NCBI RefSeq assembly: GCF_022695985.1
Contig: NZ_JAAPBF010000011.1
Coordinates: forward strand, 1 to 64,000
Source: Streptomyces sp. NP-1717
Lineage (GTDB): Bacteria; Actinomycetota; Actinomycetes; Streptomycetales; Streptomycetaceae
Direction: 5' to 3'
Length of the DNA: 64,000 nucleotides
The translations under genes and the position numbers were made by a program. Positions 24,971 through 32,875 of the stretch are shown here, piece after piece (position 1 is the first letter of the stretch; each line of letters starts with the position of its first letter). The notes beneath the pieces are model-generated. The model made no database searches. It worked only from the letters and a program-made list of their open reading frames with translations, and was not told where the DNA came from.

Positions 24971-25885
24971 ATGGTCGAGGGACTGGTCATAGCGGTCATA
25001 GCGGTGATCGTCGTGGGTGCGATATTCGCGATGGCGTCCGCCCGCGTCGTCAAGCAGTACGAGCGCGGCGTGGTCTTCCGTCTGGGCCGGCTGCGCGAGG
25101 GCATCCGAGGGCCCGGATTCCAGCTGATCACCCCGTTCGTGGACCGGCTGAGCAAGGTCAACATGCAGATCGTGACGATGCCCGTCCCCGCACAGGACGG
25201 CATCACACGCGACAACGTCACCGTGCGCGTCGACGCGGTGATCTACTTCAAGGTGGTCGACGCGGCGGACGCGCTGATCCGGGTCGAGGACTACCGGTTC
25301 GCGGTCTCGCAGATGGCGCAGACCTCACTGCGGTCGATCATCGGTAAGAGCGACCTGGACGATCTGCTCTCGAACCGCGAGAAGCTGAACCAGGGCCTGG
25401 AGCTGATGATCGACAGCCCGTCCATCGGCTGGGGCGTACAGATCGACCGGGTCGAGATCAAGGACGTGTCGCTGCCGGAGACCATGAAGCGGTCGATGGC
25501 GCGACAGGCCGAGGCGGACCGTGAGCGCCGTGCACGAGTGATCAACGCGGACGCGGAGCTTCAGGCGTCGAAGAAGCTCGCGGAGGCGGCCGGGCAGATG
25601 TCCGACCAGCCCGCCGCGCTTCAACTGCGGCTGCTCCAGACCGTGGTGGCCGTTGCGGCCGAGAAGAACTCCACGCTGGTTCTGCCGTTCCCGGTCGAAC
25701 TGCTCCGCTTCCTGGAGCGCGCCACACCCGCCGAAACGGCCCAGGCCGTCGACGCGGCCTCGAAGGCGCTGCGTTCCGCTCCGGCCCCCGAGCCGGCGCC
25801 GGAGAAGCGGGAGCCCGAGAAGCAGGCGCCGGTGAAGCCGCTGGTGGAGAAGGAGCAACAGGGACGGGAGACGACGACCGTCTGA
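24971..25885 (+). CDS. Slipin (SPFH/band-7 domain membrane protein)
   Basis: 304 residues: N-terminal hydrophobic segment (4-23), SPFH domain (about 25-200) with the slipin pattern EQY/KQYERGVVFRLGRL and GPGFQLITPFVDRL, a coiled-coil (RQAEADRERRARVI), and a Pro/Glu/Lys-rich tail from about 265. Slipins form oligomeric rings in ordered membrane patches. The usual NfeD partner is not adjacent. GGGGG lies just before ATG 24971. A strong bidirectional terminator follows. Confidence 0.87.
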   Translation: MVEGLVIAVIAVIVVGAIFAMASARVVKQYERGVVFRLGRLREGIRGPGFQLITPFVDRLSKVNMQIVTMPVPAQDGITRDNVTVRVDAVIYFKVVDAADALIRVEDYRFAVSQMAQTSLRSIIGKSDLDDLLSNREKLNQGLELMIDSPSIGWGVQIDRVEIKDVSLPETMKRSMARQAEADRERRARVINADAELQASKKLAEAAGQMSDQPAALQLRLLQTVVAVAAEKNSTLVLPFPVELLRFLERATPAETAQAVDAASKALRSAPAPEPAPEKREPEKQAPVKPLVEKEQQGRETTTV

Positions 25886-25903
25886 CCCCGCCGACCTGCG
25901 CCG

Positions 25904-25943
25904 ACGTCCGCGACCCGCGCCCACGAGCGCGGGTCGCGGACGT
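25904..25943. terminator. Bidirectional hairpin terminator
   Basis: Perfect 17-bp stem: ACGTCCGCGACCCGCGC (25904-25920) pairs with 25927-25943 around a 6-nt loop. It lies between the converging slipin and response-regulator genes. Confidence 0.8.
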
Positions 25944-25949
25944 GCGCGC

Positions 25950-26552
25950 TCACAGCCAGTCGTGTTCCCGCGCGTACCGCGCCGCTTCGTGCCGGGTCCG
26001 TGTCTGGGTCTTCTGCATGGCGTGCGAGAGGTAGTTGCGTACGGTCCCCTCCGCCAGGTGCAGGCGGGTGGCGATCTCGGCGGCGGAGTACCCGTCGCCG
26101 GTCGCCCGCAGGACGTCGATCTCCCGGTCGGTGAGCGGGCAGTCGTCCACGACGGCGAGCGCGGAGACGTCCGGGTCGATCCAACGCCTGCCCGCGTGCA
26201 GCGTGTTGATGACCGAGGTGATGTGCGCGGGCTCCGCCGACTTGCTGACGAAGCCCTGGACCCCGAGTCTCAGGGCCTTGCGGAGCACCCCGGGTCTGGC
26301 GTGGCGGGTCAGCATCAGGACCACCTGGTCCGGGCGCTCCCTGCGGATCTGTTCGACGGCGCCGAGTCCGTCCACACCCGGCATCTCCAGGTCGATGACG
26401 AGCACGTCGGGCCGGTGCCGCAGCGCTGCCCGTACGGCCGATTCGCCGTCGTGGGCCTCGGCGACCACGGTGATCTCGCCCTCCAGGGTCAGCAGCGCCG
26501 CGAGCGCCTTACGGAGAAGGGCCTCGTCGTCGGCGAGCACCACGGTGGTCAT
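25950..26552 (-). CDS. NarL/LuxR-family response regulator (DesR-like)
   Basis: 200 residues. The receiver domain (1-120) has the acidic pair D8/D9, phospho-acceptor Asp54 in VIDLEMPG and Lys in FVSKSAEP. The LuxR-type HTH (about 135-195) is LTDREIDVLRATGDGYSAAE...VRNYLSHAM. Its start overlaps the kinase stop by ATGA. The pair is divergent from an ABC exporter operon whose upstream region holds dyads fitting a LuxR-type operator, so it most likely switches on that exporter. Confidence 0.9.
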   Translation of the reverse strand: MTTVVLADDEALLRKALAALLTLEGEITVVAEAHDGESAVRAALRHRPDVLVIDLEMPGVDGLGAVEQIRRERPDQVVLMLTRHARPGVLRKALRLGVQGFVSKSAEPAHITSVINTLHAGRRWIDPDVSALAVVDDCPLTDREIDVLRATGDGYSAAEIATRLHLAEGTVRNYLSHAMQKTQTRTRHEAARYAREHDWL

Positions 26553-27703
26553 CGGTCGTCGTCCTTCCGCGCCGCGGAGCGCGGCGTCGCCGCGCCCAGG
26601 TGGGGGAACTCGGCGGCCGTGAGGAAGCGCCCGTTCTCCTGCTCCACCGTCAGCTCGCCTCCGCTGTCGCCCACGCGTTCCCTGAGAGTGGCCAGTCCGC
26701 CGAGCCCCGGCAGGGGAGCGTCCGGCGCGCCGTCGTTGACGATGCTGATGCCCGACCGCGAGAGGGTGATCCGTACGCGCGTGGCCTGCGCGTGGCGCAG
26801 GATGTTGGTCGTCGTCTCGCGCAGGACCTGGCCGAGCAGCCCGTCGACCCTCTCGTCCACGGCGCCCTCACGGTTGACGCGCACACGGATGCCCGCGGCC
26901 TCGAAGAGGTTCTTCGCGTTCTCCAGCTCCACGGACAGGTTGAGCCGCCGCTGTGCGTAGGCGAGCTGTTTCGTCTGGGCGATGGTGTCGCTGACCAGGG
27001 CGTGCACCTCCCGCAGTTCCTCCTCCACGCGCCCGATGTCACGGCGCACGAGCTTCTCGGCGAGCGTGATCTTCAGCTTCACGACATGCAGCGTGTGGCC
27101 CTGGATGTCGTGCAGGTCGCCGGCGAACCGTACGCGTTCGCGGTAGACGGCCAGCTCCGCCTCGCGTTCCCGCGCCTCCTCGATGATCTCGTAGAACCGC
27201 CGGTTGGCGAACATGAGACAGGTCGCGACCACGACGATCGCCGTGGGGACGAGGACGTACCGGAGCAGTACACCGGGAACGTCGTCCGGCGATTCCAGCA
27301 GCTTGGCCGCGCCGACGGCGGCGACGAACGCGGCCAGTCCCGCGGTCGCCGCGCCCCGGTGGCGCGGCAGCCGGGCCACGAAGAACGGGACCACGATCGT
27401 CATGCCGTAGAACGCCCGGTGGCTGTCGGCCACCAGCACGCCGAACGGCCACACCGCGGCGGTGACGATCAGGCACGGAAGTACGACACGCGCGGTGTCG
27501 CCCGCCGTCCAGCGTTCGAGGACCACCAGGGCCGCCACCACGCCCAGGGCCAGGACGGTGGCTTCCCACCAGTTCCGGGCGTCGGCCGCCACCAGCACCG
27601 CCCCGACGACGGCGAGCGGCGGGAGGAACACGGCGAGGTTCCACCCGCGCAGCCGCCCGTGCGTCGTCGCGGTGTGTCCCATGTGCGCGGGGCTGGTGTC
27701 CAT
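26549..27703 (-). CDS. Sensor histidine kinase, HisKA_3 (DesK-like)
   Basis: 384 residues with five predicted N-terminal transmembrane helices (about 22-165), a linker coiled-coil, a HisKA_3 domain with phospho-acceptor His198 in GDLHDIQGH, and a HATPase_c domain (about 290-375). The layout is that of DesK-type membrane sensors, which respond to membrane state or envelope-active compounds. ATP-lid details are less conserved (VNDGAPDAPLPGLGGLATLRERV). Cotranscribed with the downstream regulator. Confidence 0.88.
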   Translation of the reverse strand: MDTSPAHMGHTATTHGRLRGWNLAVFLPPLAVVGAVLVAADARNWWEATVLALGVVAALVVLERWTAGDTARVVLPCLIVTAAVWPFGVLVADSHRAFYGMTIVVPFFVARLPRHRGAATAGLAAFVAAVGAAKLLESPDDVPGVLLRYVLVPTAIVVVATCLMFANRRFYEIIEEAREREAELAVYRERVRFAGDLHDIQGHTLHVVKLKITLAEKLVRRDIGRVEEELREVHALVSDTIAQTKQLAYAQRRLNLSVELENAKNLFEAAGIRVRVNREGAVDERVDGLLGQVLRETTTNILRHAQATRVRITLSRSGISIVNDGAPDAPLPGLGGLATLRERVGDSGGELTVEQENGRFLTAAEFPHLGAATPRSAARKDDDR

Positions 27704-27771
27704 GTGCGGCTTTCCGGGATGGAACGGCGGGGGTCCGGCCAGTATTCGTCCGGCGCCGCGGGTGGCGCCAG

Positions 27772-27855
27772 TGACACCGTGTCATGCGTGCGCCACGAGG
27801 AATGTCATGGCGAGTGATGACAGGACGCACTGCCGGACAGCCGTGATCACGGCTG
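27772..27855. promoter_or_regulatory. Three dyads between the two-component genes and the ABC exporter
   Basis: TGACA-CCG-TGTCA at 27772-27784, TGTCAT-N8-ATGACA at 27803-27822, and an uninterrupted 18-bp palindrome CAGCCGTGATCACGGCTG at 27838-27855, ending 10 bp before the exporter ATG. The second fits the spacing of LuxR-type response-regulator sites. The last could also block translation or act as a separate operator. Confidence 0.6.
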
Positions 27856-27865
27856 GGATGGAGGC

Positions 27866-28750
27866 ATGACCTCGACACCAGTCATCGACGTTGAACGTCT
27901 GAACCTCAGCTACGGCGACTTCCACGCCGTGAAAGACCTGTCCTTCCAGGTGGGGAAGGGGGAGCTGTACGCGCTGCTCGGCACGAACGGGGCCGGCAAG
28001 ACCTCGACCCTGGAGACCGTCGAGGGCCACCGCAAGGCCACCTCGGGCACCGTCCGGGTCTTCGGGCACAGCCCGCGCGACCGGCGCGCCGTACGGCCCC
28101 GGATGGGCATCATGCTTCAGGAGAGCGGCTTCTCCCCGGATCTGACCGTACGGGAGTCGGTCCGGCTGATCGGAAAGCTCTCCCAGCGCACGGACAGGGT
28201 CGAACGGGTGCTCAGCATCGTCGACCTCACACACAAGGCCGGCACCCTGGTCTCCCAGCTCTCCGGAGGCGAGAAGCGGCGTCTGGACTTCGCCACCGCC
28301 GTGTACGGGAGCCCCGAGCTGATCTTCCTGGACGAGCCGACGACCGGTCTGGACATCCAGTCCCGGGACGCCGTGTGGGACGCCGTGGACAAACTGCGCG
28401 AGGACGGTTCCACCATCGTGCTCACCACGCACTACCTGGAAGAGGCCCAGCAGCGCGCCGACCGTATCGGGCTCATGCACAAGGGGACCTTCCACCAGGA
28501 AGGGACCGTCACCGAGCTGACACGGACCCTGCCCGCCGCCATCCGCTTCTCCCTTCCGGCCTCCGCACCCGCACTGCCCCTCGGGGCGGCGCGCGACAGC
28601 GGCGGGAACTTCCTCATCGAGACCTTCGGCCTCCAGAACGACCTGTACGCCCTCCTCGGCTGGGCGCACACCAACGGGATCGAGCTGCGGGAACTCCAGG
28701 CCGGACCGACCCGCCTCGACGACGTCTTCCGCTCCATCGGCAGCGAATAG
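27866..28750 (+). CDS. ABC exporter ATP-binding protein
   Basis: 294 residues. Walker A GTNGAGKTS, Q-loop region GIMLQESGF, signature LSGGEKRRLDFA, Walker B LIFLDEPTTGLD and H-loop VLTTHYLEEAQQ. A short C-terminal domain follows. GGATGGAGG precedes the ATG. Forms an exporter with the permease 36 bp downstream. The DesKR-like genes across the divergent promoter are the probable regulators. Confidence 0.9.
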   Translation: MTSTPVIDVERLNLSYGDFHAVKDLSFQVGKGELYALLGTNGAGKTSTLETVEGHRKATSGTVRVFGHSPRDRRAVRPRMGIMLQESGFSPDLTVRESVRLIGKLSQRTDRVERVLSIVDLTHKAGTLVSQLSGGEKRRLDFATAVYGSPELIFLDEPTTGLDIQSRDAVWDAVDKLREDGSTIVLTTHYLEEAQQRADRIGLMHKGTFHQEGTVTELTRTLPAAIRFSLPASAPALPLGAARDSGGNFLIETFGLQNDLYALLGWAHTNGIELRELQAGPTRLDDVFRSIGSE

Positions 28751-28786
28751 ACCACTCCCGGAACTTCCCAGAAGAGGACCTTCACC

Positions 28787-29506
28787 ATGCTCTCCATCGC
28801 GCACAGCGAGCTGACCCAGATCTCCCGGAACCGGCTGGTGCTGCTCAACAGCTTCATCATCCCCGTGGCGGCCTGCGCGTTCTTCGTCTACCGGCACGAG
28901 ACCTTCGCGGACCTGTACAGCCTCGGGTACATCGCGGCGGTGGTGATGTTCACCGTCACCGCGTTCGGGCTCTACGCCACCACGGTGACCACGCTCGCCT
29001 CACGCCGGCAGAACCTCTTCCTCAAGCGGCTGCGTTCCACCCCGGCGAGCGACGCGGGCATTCTCTGCGGGCTGCTGCTCCCGGTCACGGTCCTCGCGGT
29101 CGTCCAGGTGACCGTGATCCTCACGGTGCTGGCGGCGGTCGCGGGCGCACCGTCCAACGTTCTCCTGCTGGTGGCGGCGGTCGTCTCGACGGTGGCCATG
29201 ATGCTCGGCCTGGGACTGGCCACGGCGGGAGTGACGAACTCCCCCGAGCACGCCCAGGTGACCACGCTGCCCATCAGCCTCGGCGCCATCGCCGTCACCA
29301 CATGGGTGGGCATCGCAGGCACCGAGCAGATGACCCTGTTCAAGCGCCTGCTCCCCGGCGGCTCGGCCACCGAACTGGCCATCAACGCCTGGAACGGCGG
29401 AGTCCCCGTGACGGACTCCCTGCTCCTGCTGCTGCCCACTCTGGGCTGGGTCGTCGCGGCGATTCTGCTGGCTTCCCGCTTCTTCCGCTGGGAACCCCGC
29501 CGCTGA
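28787..29506 (+). CDS. ABC-2 type exporter permease
   Basis: 239 residues with six predicted helices: cytoplasmic start MLSIAHSELTQISRN, helix 1 at about 20-35, a long region with LASRRQNLFLKRLRSTPASD (coupling segment) and a last helix ending FFRWEPRR. Partner of the preceding ATPase. The DesKR-ABC arrangement is typical of lipid, peptide or drug efflux modules. Exported molecule unknown. Confidence 0.87.
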   Translation: MLSIAHSELTQISRNRLVLLNSFIIPVAACAFFVYRHETFADLYSLGYIAAVVMFTVTAFGLYATTVTTLASRRQNLFLKRLRSTPASDAGILCGLLLPVTVLAVVQVTVILTVLAAVAGAPSNVLLLVAAVVSTVAMMLGLGLATAGVTNSPEHAQVTTLPISLGAIAVTTWVGIAGTEQMTLFKRLLPGGSATELAINAWNGGVPVTDSLLLLLPTLGWVVAAILLASRFFRWEPRR

Positions 29507-29550
29507 CGGCGGCACCGGCTCGGGGGTGAGGGCCGTCTGTTGCGTGGAAC

Positions 29551-29578
29551 ACTTTTGCAAGCGGGTGCTTGCAAAAGT
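29551..29578. promoter_or_regulatory. Perfect inverted repeat before the XRE regulator
   Basis: ACTTTTGCAAGC (29551-29562) and GCTTGCAAAAGT (29567-29578) are exact 12-bp arms around GGGT. A further half-like TTAGCAAGAGT follows. It lies 26 bp before the ATG of the XRE-family gene and probably serves as its autoregulatory operator. Confidence 0.7.
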
Positions 29579-29603
29579 TAGCAAGAGTGGGCACCCTGGA
29601 GTC

Positions 29604-30086
29604 ATGGCATCACTCAACGTCGGCAATCTCGGTGAGTATCTGCGCGAGCAGCGGCGCAACGCGCAGCTGTCGTTGCGGCAGCTCTCCGAAGCCGCCGGGG
29701 TGTCCAATCCGTATCTCAGCCAGATCGAACGCGGTCTGCGCAAGCCGAGCGCGGACATCCTGCAGCAGCTCGCCAAGGCGCTGCGGATCTCCGCCGAGAC
29801 GCTGTACGTGCAGGCCGGGATGCTCGACGAGCGGGAGCGCGAGGAGCTGGAGACGCGTGCCGTCATCCTCGCCGACCCGTCGATCAACGAGCGGCAGAAG
29901 CAGGTGCTCCTGCAGATCTACGAGTCCTTCCGCAAGGAGAACGGGCCCGGCACGGAGACTGAGAGCACGGAACCGGCGGCGACCGCGGGACCGGCCGGTA
30001 AGGGCGCCGGAACCGGTGGCGGGGACGTCGGCGGGGACGCGCCCGGTACGGCCGGCGGCGGTGCCGTCACCCCACCCTCACACTGA
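29604..30086 (+). CDS. XRE-family transcriptional regulator (Rv0474-like)
   Basis: 160 residues. HTH domain at about 8-65 with LREQRRNAQLSLRQLSEAAG then VSNPYLSQIERGLRKPS. An acidic helical part follows (about 70-112), then a low-complexity Gly/Thr/Ala tail. ATG 29604 was chosen because homologues begin at MASLNV; the open frame before it runs through the operator. It precedes an hbhA-like gene by 17 bp, the same order as Rv0474-Rv0475 in M. tuberculosis. Confidence 0.87.
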   Translation: MASLNVGNLGEYLREQRRNAQLSLRQLSEAAGVSNPYLSQIERGLRKPSADILQQLAKALRISAETLYVQAGMLDEREREELETRAVILADPSINERQKQVLLQIYESFRKENGPGTETESTEPAATAGPAGKGAGTGGGDVGGDAPGTAGGGAVTPPSH

Positions 30087-30103
30087 TCCGGAGGACCACA
30101 GTC

Positions 30104-30799
30104 ATGGCCATCGCCGATGACCTGCGCAAGACGTTCAGCGACCCGACCCCCCTCTACTTCGCGGCCGGTACGGCGGATCTCGCCGTCGAGCAGGCCAAGA
30201 AGGTTCCCGGGCTGATCGAGCAGCTGCGCGCGGAGGCACCGGGCCGTATCGACGCGGTGCGGAACACCGACCCCAAGATCGTCCAGGACAAGGTCGCCTC
30301 CCAGGCCAGGGAGGCGCAGACCACCGTCCAGTCCAAGGTCACCGAGGTGCTCGGCTCGCTCGACACCGACCTGAAGAAGCTGGGCGAGACCGCTCAGGAC
30401 CTGGCGCTGCGCAGCGTGGGCGTGGCCGCGGAGTACGCGGTCAGGGCCCGTGAGACGTACGAGAAGGTCGCCGAGCGCGGCGAGCAGTCCGTACGGAACT
30501 GGCGCGGTGACGCCGCGGAGGAGATGACGGAGATCGCCATCGCCGTCGAGCCCGGCACGAAGCAGACGCCGAGGTCGGCTCCCGCGAAGCCGGCGCAGGC
30601 GAAGCCCGCCCAGGCCAAGCCCGCGTCCGCCAGGACCGCCCCCGCCAAGTCGGCGCCCGCGAAGCCCGCCGTCAGGAGCGAGACGAAGGCGGCCAAGCCG
30701 GAGGCCAAGGCCACCGGGGCGAAGCCCGCCGCCAGGAAGACGCCCGCCGCTCGCAAGCCGGCCGCCGCCAAGAAGGCCACGCCGCCCGCGGGCAAGTGA
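30104..30799 (+). CDS. Heparin-binding-hemagglutinin-like (HbhA) protein
   Basis: 231 residues. The N-terminal part (1-150) is a helical coiled-coil with the HbhA-type opening DDLRKTFSDPTPLYFAAGTADLA broken into family-conserved pieces. The C-terminal 80 residues are Lys/Ala/Pro repeats (AKPAQ, AKPAS, PAAKK), like the methylated, heparin-binding tail of mycobacterial HbhA. No classical signal peptide, as in HbhA. In a saprophyte the tail may bind anionic polymers, lipids or DNA rather than host glycans; a storage-lipid role is also discussed for HbhA. Confidence 0.85.
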   Translation: MAIADDLRKTFSDPTPLYFAAGTADLAVEQAKKVPGLIEQLRAEAPGRIDAVRNTDPKIVQDKVASQAREAQTTVQSKVTEVLGSLDTDLKKLGETAQDLALRSVGVAAEYAVRARETYEKVAERGEQSVRNWRGDAAEEMTEIAIAVEPGTKQTPRSAPAKPAQAKPAQAKPASARTAPAKSAPAKPAVRSETKAAKPEAKATGAKPAARKTPAARKPAAAKKATPPAGK

Positions 30800-30887
30800 C
30801 AGGGATATCGGCGGACCGGGCACCCCACGGGTGTCCGGTCCGTTGTACGGGTACCTTGTCGGCACATGATTCGGACAGAAACAGGCG

Positions 30888-31241
30888 GTGGGCAACGTGT
30901 TGATGGCCGGCTTCGACGGTCTCGTGGCCATGTTGAGCATTCCGCTGATCGTGTTCGCCTGCTTCGCGCTGGTCGACGCGTTCATCCGGCGTGAGGACGC
31001 GTTCCGCGCGGCGGACAAGCAGACCAAGCCGTTCTGGCTGATCATTCTGGGGATCTCGCTCGTGGTGAGTCTGATCTTCCCGCTCCTGTCCTTCCTGCCG
31101 ATCATCGGGCTCATCGCGGTCATCGTGTACTTCGTCGATGTGCGCCCCGCGATCAGGCAGGCCGGCGGCGGCGGTGGCGGCCGGAGCCGCGGCGGCTCCA
31201 GCAGCGACGGTCCCTACGGGCCGTACAACGGCGGCCGGTGA
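30888..31241 (+). CDS. DUF2516 membrane protein (Rv0476-like)
   Basis: 117 residues with GTG start; in-frame GTG and ATG codons shortly after make the start uncertain. Two hydrophobic helices: about 12-27, then 48-66 continuing through LPIIGLIAVIVYFVDVRP. The segment RREDAFRAADKQTKPFWLII is the DUF2516 core. A Gly/Ser/Tyr-rich tail follows. Third member of the XRE-HbhA-DUF2516 trio shared with mycobacteria; function unknown. Confidence 0.82.
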   Translation: MGNVLMAGFDGLVAMLSIPLIVFACFALVDAFIRREDAFRAADKQTKPFWLIILGISLVVSLIFPLLSFLPIIGLIAVIVYFVDVRPAIRQAGGGGGGRSRGGSSSDGPYGPYNGGR

Positions 31242-31277
31242 GCGGAGAACTCTGAAGCGGGTCCGGGGGAGCCGGGG

Positions 31278-32561
31278 TCAGCGGCCACCGTGCGGTGAGA
31301 CGGGCGCGTGCTCCTCGACCCGCCCTCGGTCCAGCAGCAGTACGGCCACGTCGTCGGTCAGCTCGCCGCCGTTCAGCTCGCGCACCTGAGCCACCGCGGC
31401 CTCCAGCAGCTCCTCGCCGCTCAGGCCGCGCGCCAGCTGGGCGGCGATCACCTCGACCATGCCCTCCTGGCCCAGCCGCTGCTTGCCCGCCCCGACGTGG
31501 CCCTCTATCAGCCCGTCGGTGTACATCATCAGGCTCCACGCCTCACCCAGGTCCACCTCCCGGCGCGGCCAGCGGGCGCGCGGGAGCAGACCGAGCGCGG
31601 GGCCGCCCTCGTCGTACGGCAGGAGTTCGGGCGCCCGGCCCGCGCGGACGACCAGCGGGGACGGGTGGCCGGCCAGGCAGAGCCCGGCCCGCCGGCCGTC
31701 GGGCGCGATGTCGACCGTGCAGAGCGTCGCGAAGATCTCCTCGCTCTCCCGCTCGTGCTCCAGCACTTTCTGGAGCGTCGAGAGCAGGATGTCCCCGCTG
31801 AGCCCGGCGAAGGTCAGCGCCCGCCAGGCGATGCGCAGCTCCACCCCCAGCGCGGCCTCGTCCGGGCCATGGCCGCAGACGTCGCCGATCATCACGTGGA
31901 CCGTGCCGTCGGGCGTACGGACCGTGTCGTAGAAGTCGCCGCCGAGCAGGGCGCGGGAGCGGCCGGGCCGGTATCTGGAGGCGAACCGCAGGTTCGACCC
32001 CTGGAGAAGAGGGGTGGGCAGCAGCCCCCGCTCCAGCCGGGCGTTCTCCTGCGCCCGCAGCCGGGACTCGGTGAGCTGGCGCTGCGCGACGTCCGCGCGC
32101 TTGCGTTCGACGGCGTAGCGGATGGCGCGGCTCAGCAGCCGGCTGTCGAGCTCCTCGCGGAAGAGGAAGTCCTGCGCGCCCACCCGTACGGCCGCGGCGG
32201 CGCGCTCGCTGTCCCCCTCGGCGGCCAGCGCGAGTACGGCGTGGCGGGGCGCGAGCCGCAGCACGTGCCGGAGCGGCGCGAGTCCGTCGTCGTCGCCGTC
32301 GTCCGGGCCCGACAGAGCGAGATCCACGAGGACGCACTGGATGTCGTCGGTGAGCAGCCGCTCGGCCTCGGTGAGGTTGCGCGCGGTGCGGATACGGACC
32401 CGGGTGCCTGCCGCGTCGGGCAGTTCCGGTGCGCTGAAGGTGCCGGCGGGGTCGTCCTCGATGACGAGCAGCGTCAGGTCGCCGCCGGCGGTCTCCCGGG
32501 CGGGCGCACTCTCGACTGTCGAGCCCGTGCGCTGTCGCGGCACAGGTACAGGTACGGCCAT
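31278..32561 (-). CDS. SpoIIE-type PP2C phosphatase with receiver-like domain
   Basis: 427 residues: a receiver-like N-terminal domain (about 28-155), a short coiled-coil (KRADVAQRQLTESRLRAQ) and a SpoIIE/PP2C phosphatase domain (about 190-425). Metal-binding aspartates appear in LGGDFYD, IGDVCGHG and MYTDGLIE, and the end ELTDDVAVLLL is typical. In the receiver the Asp lies in LVDLAL but the usual Lys is Arg in FLFREE, so phosphorylation is uncertain. Such proteins dephosphorylate anti-anti-sigma factors; the partner is not local. Confidence 0.87.
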   Translation of the reverse strand: MAVPVPVPRQRTGSTVESAPARETAGGDLTLLVIEDDPAGTFSAPELPDAAGTRVRIRTARNLTEAERLLTDDIQCVLVDLALSGPDDGDDDGLAPLRHVLRLAPRHAVLALAAEGDSERAAAAVRVGAQDFLFREELDSRLLSRAIRYAVERKRADVAQRQLTESRLRAQENARLERGLLPTPLLQGSNLRFASRYRPGRSRALLGGDFYDTVRTPDGTVHVMIGDVCGHGPDEAALGVELRIAWRALTFAGLSGDILLSTLQKVLEHERESEEIFATLCTVDIAPDGRRAGLCLAGHPSPLVVRAGRAPELLPYDEGGPALGLLPRARWPRREVDLGEAWSLMMYTDGLIEGHVGAGKQRLGQEGMVEVIAAQLARGLSGEELLEAAVAQVRELNGGELTDDVAVLLLDRGRVEEHAPVSPHGGR

Positions 32562-32875
32562 CGGTCTGTGAGTCCTTCCCTCCCCCCGGGGGCGCGATGC
32601 GGCGACGATCGACGCCCCACCGACCGGGACCTTAGCGGTAGCCGGCGCCGGAAAGGAATGGCGTAAGGAACGCCGCGCGGAGAAGAACCCGCGTCATATG
32701 CCGCTTCCCACCACGCATCCGGCGCGATCGGTGCGCCGGGGCGGCTCGAAACGGCCATGACAAACATCACGTGGGAGGAGAGCGGCGGAGAGCCGCCGGG
32801 GACGAATGGGGTAATCGCGCCACAGAAGAGGCGAAGCGGTCCGAGAAGTGCGGAGTGGGCGGCCCGGCGCCGCTC
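32562..32875. other. Gene-free stretch between phosphatase and NlpC/P60 genes
   Basis: It holds the upstream region of the minus-strand phosphatase gene (32562 onward) and the 3' side of the NlpC/P60 gene. I see no convincing small ORF, tRNA or strong terminator. Open frames across it are high-GC artefacts. Confidence 0.5.

Noticed and set aside
29526-29603. N-terminal extension of the XRE regulator starting at 29526
   Set aside because: It runs through the inverted repeat and encodes a Cys-rich non-conserved segment; MASLNV is the natural start.
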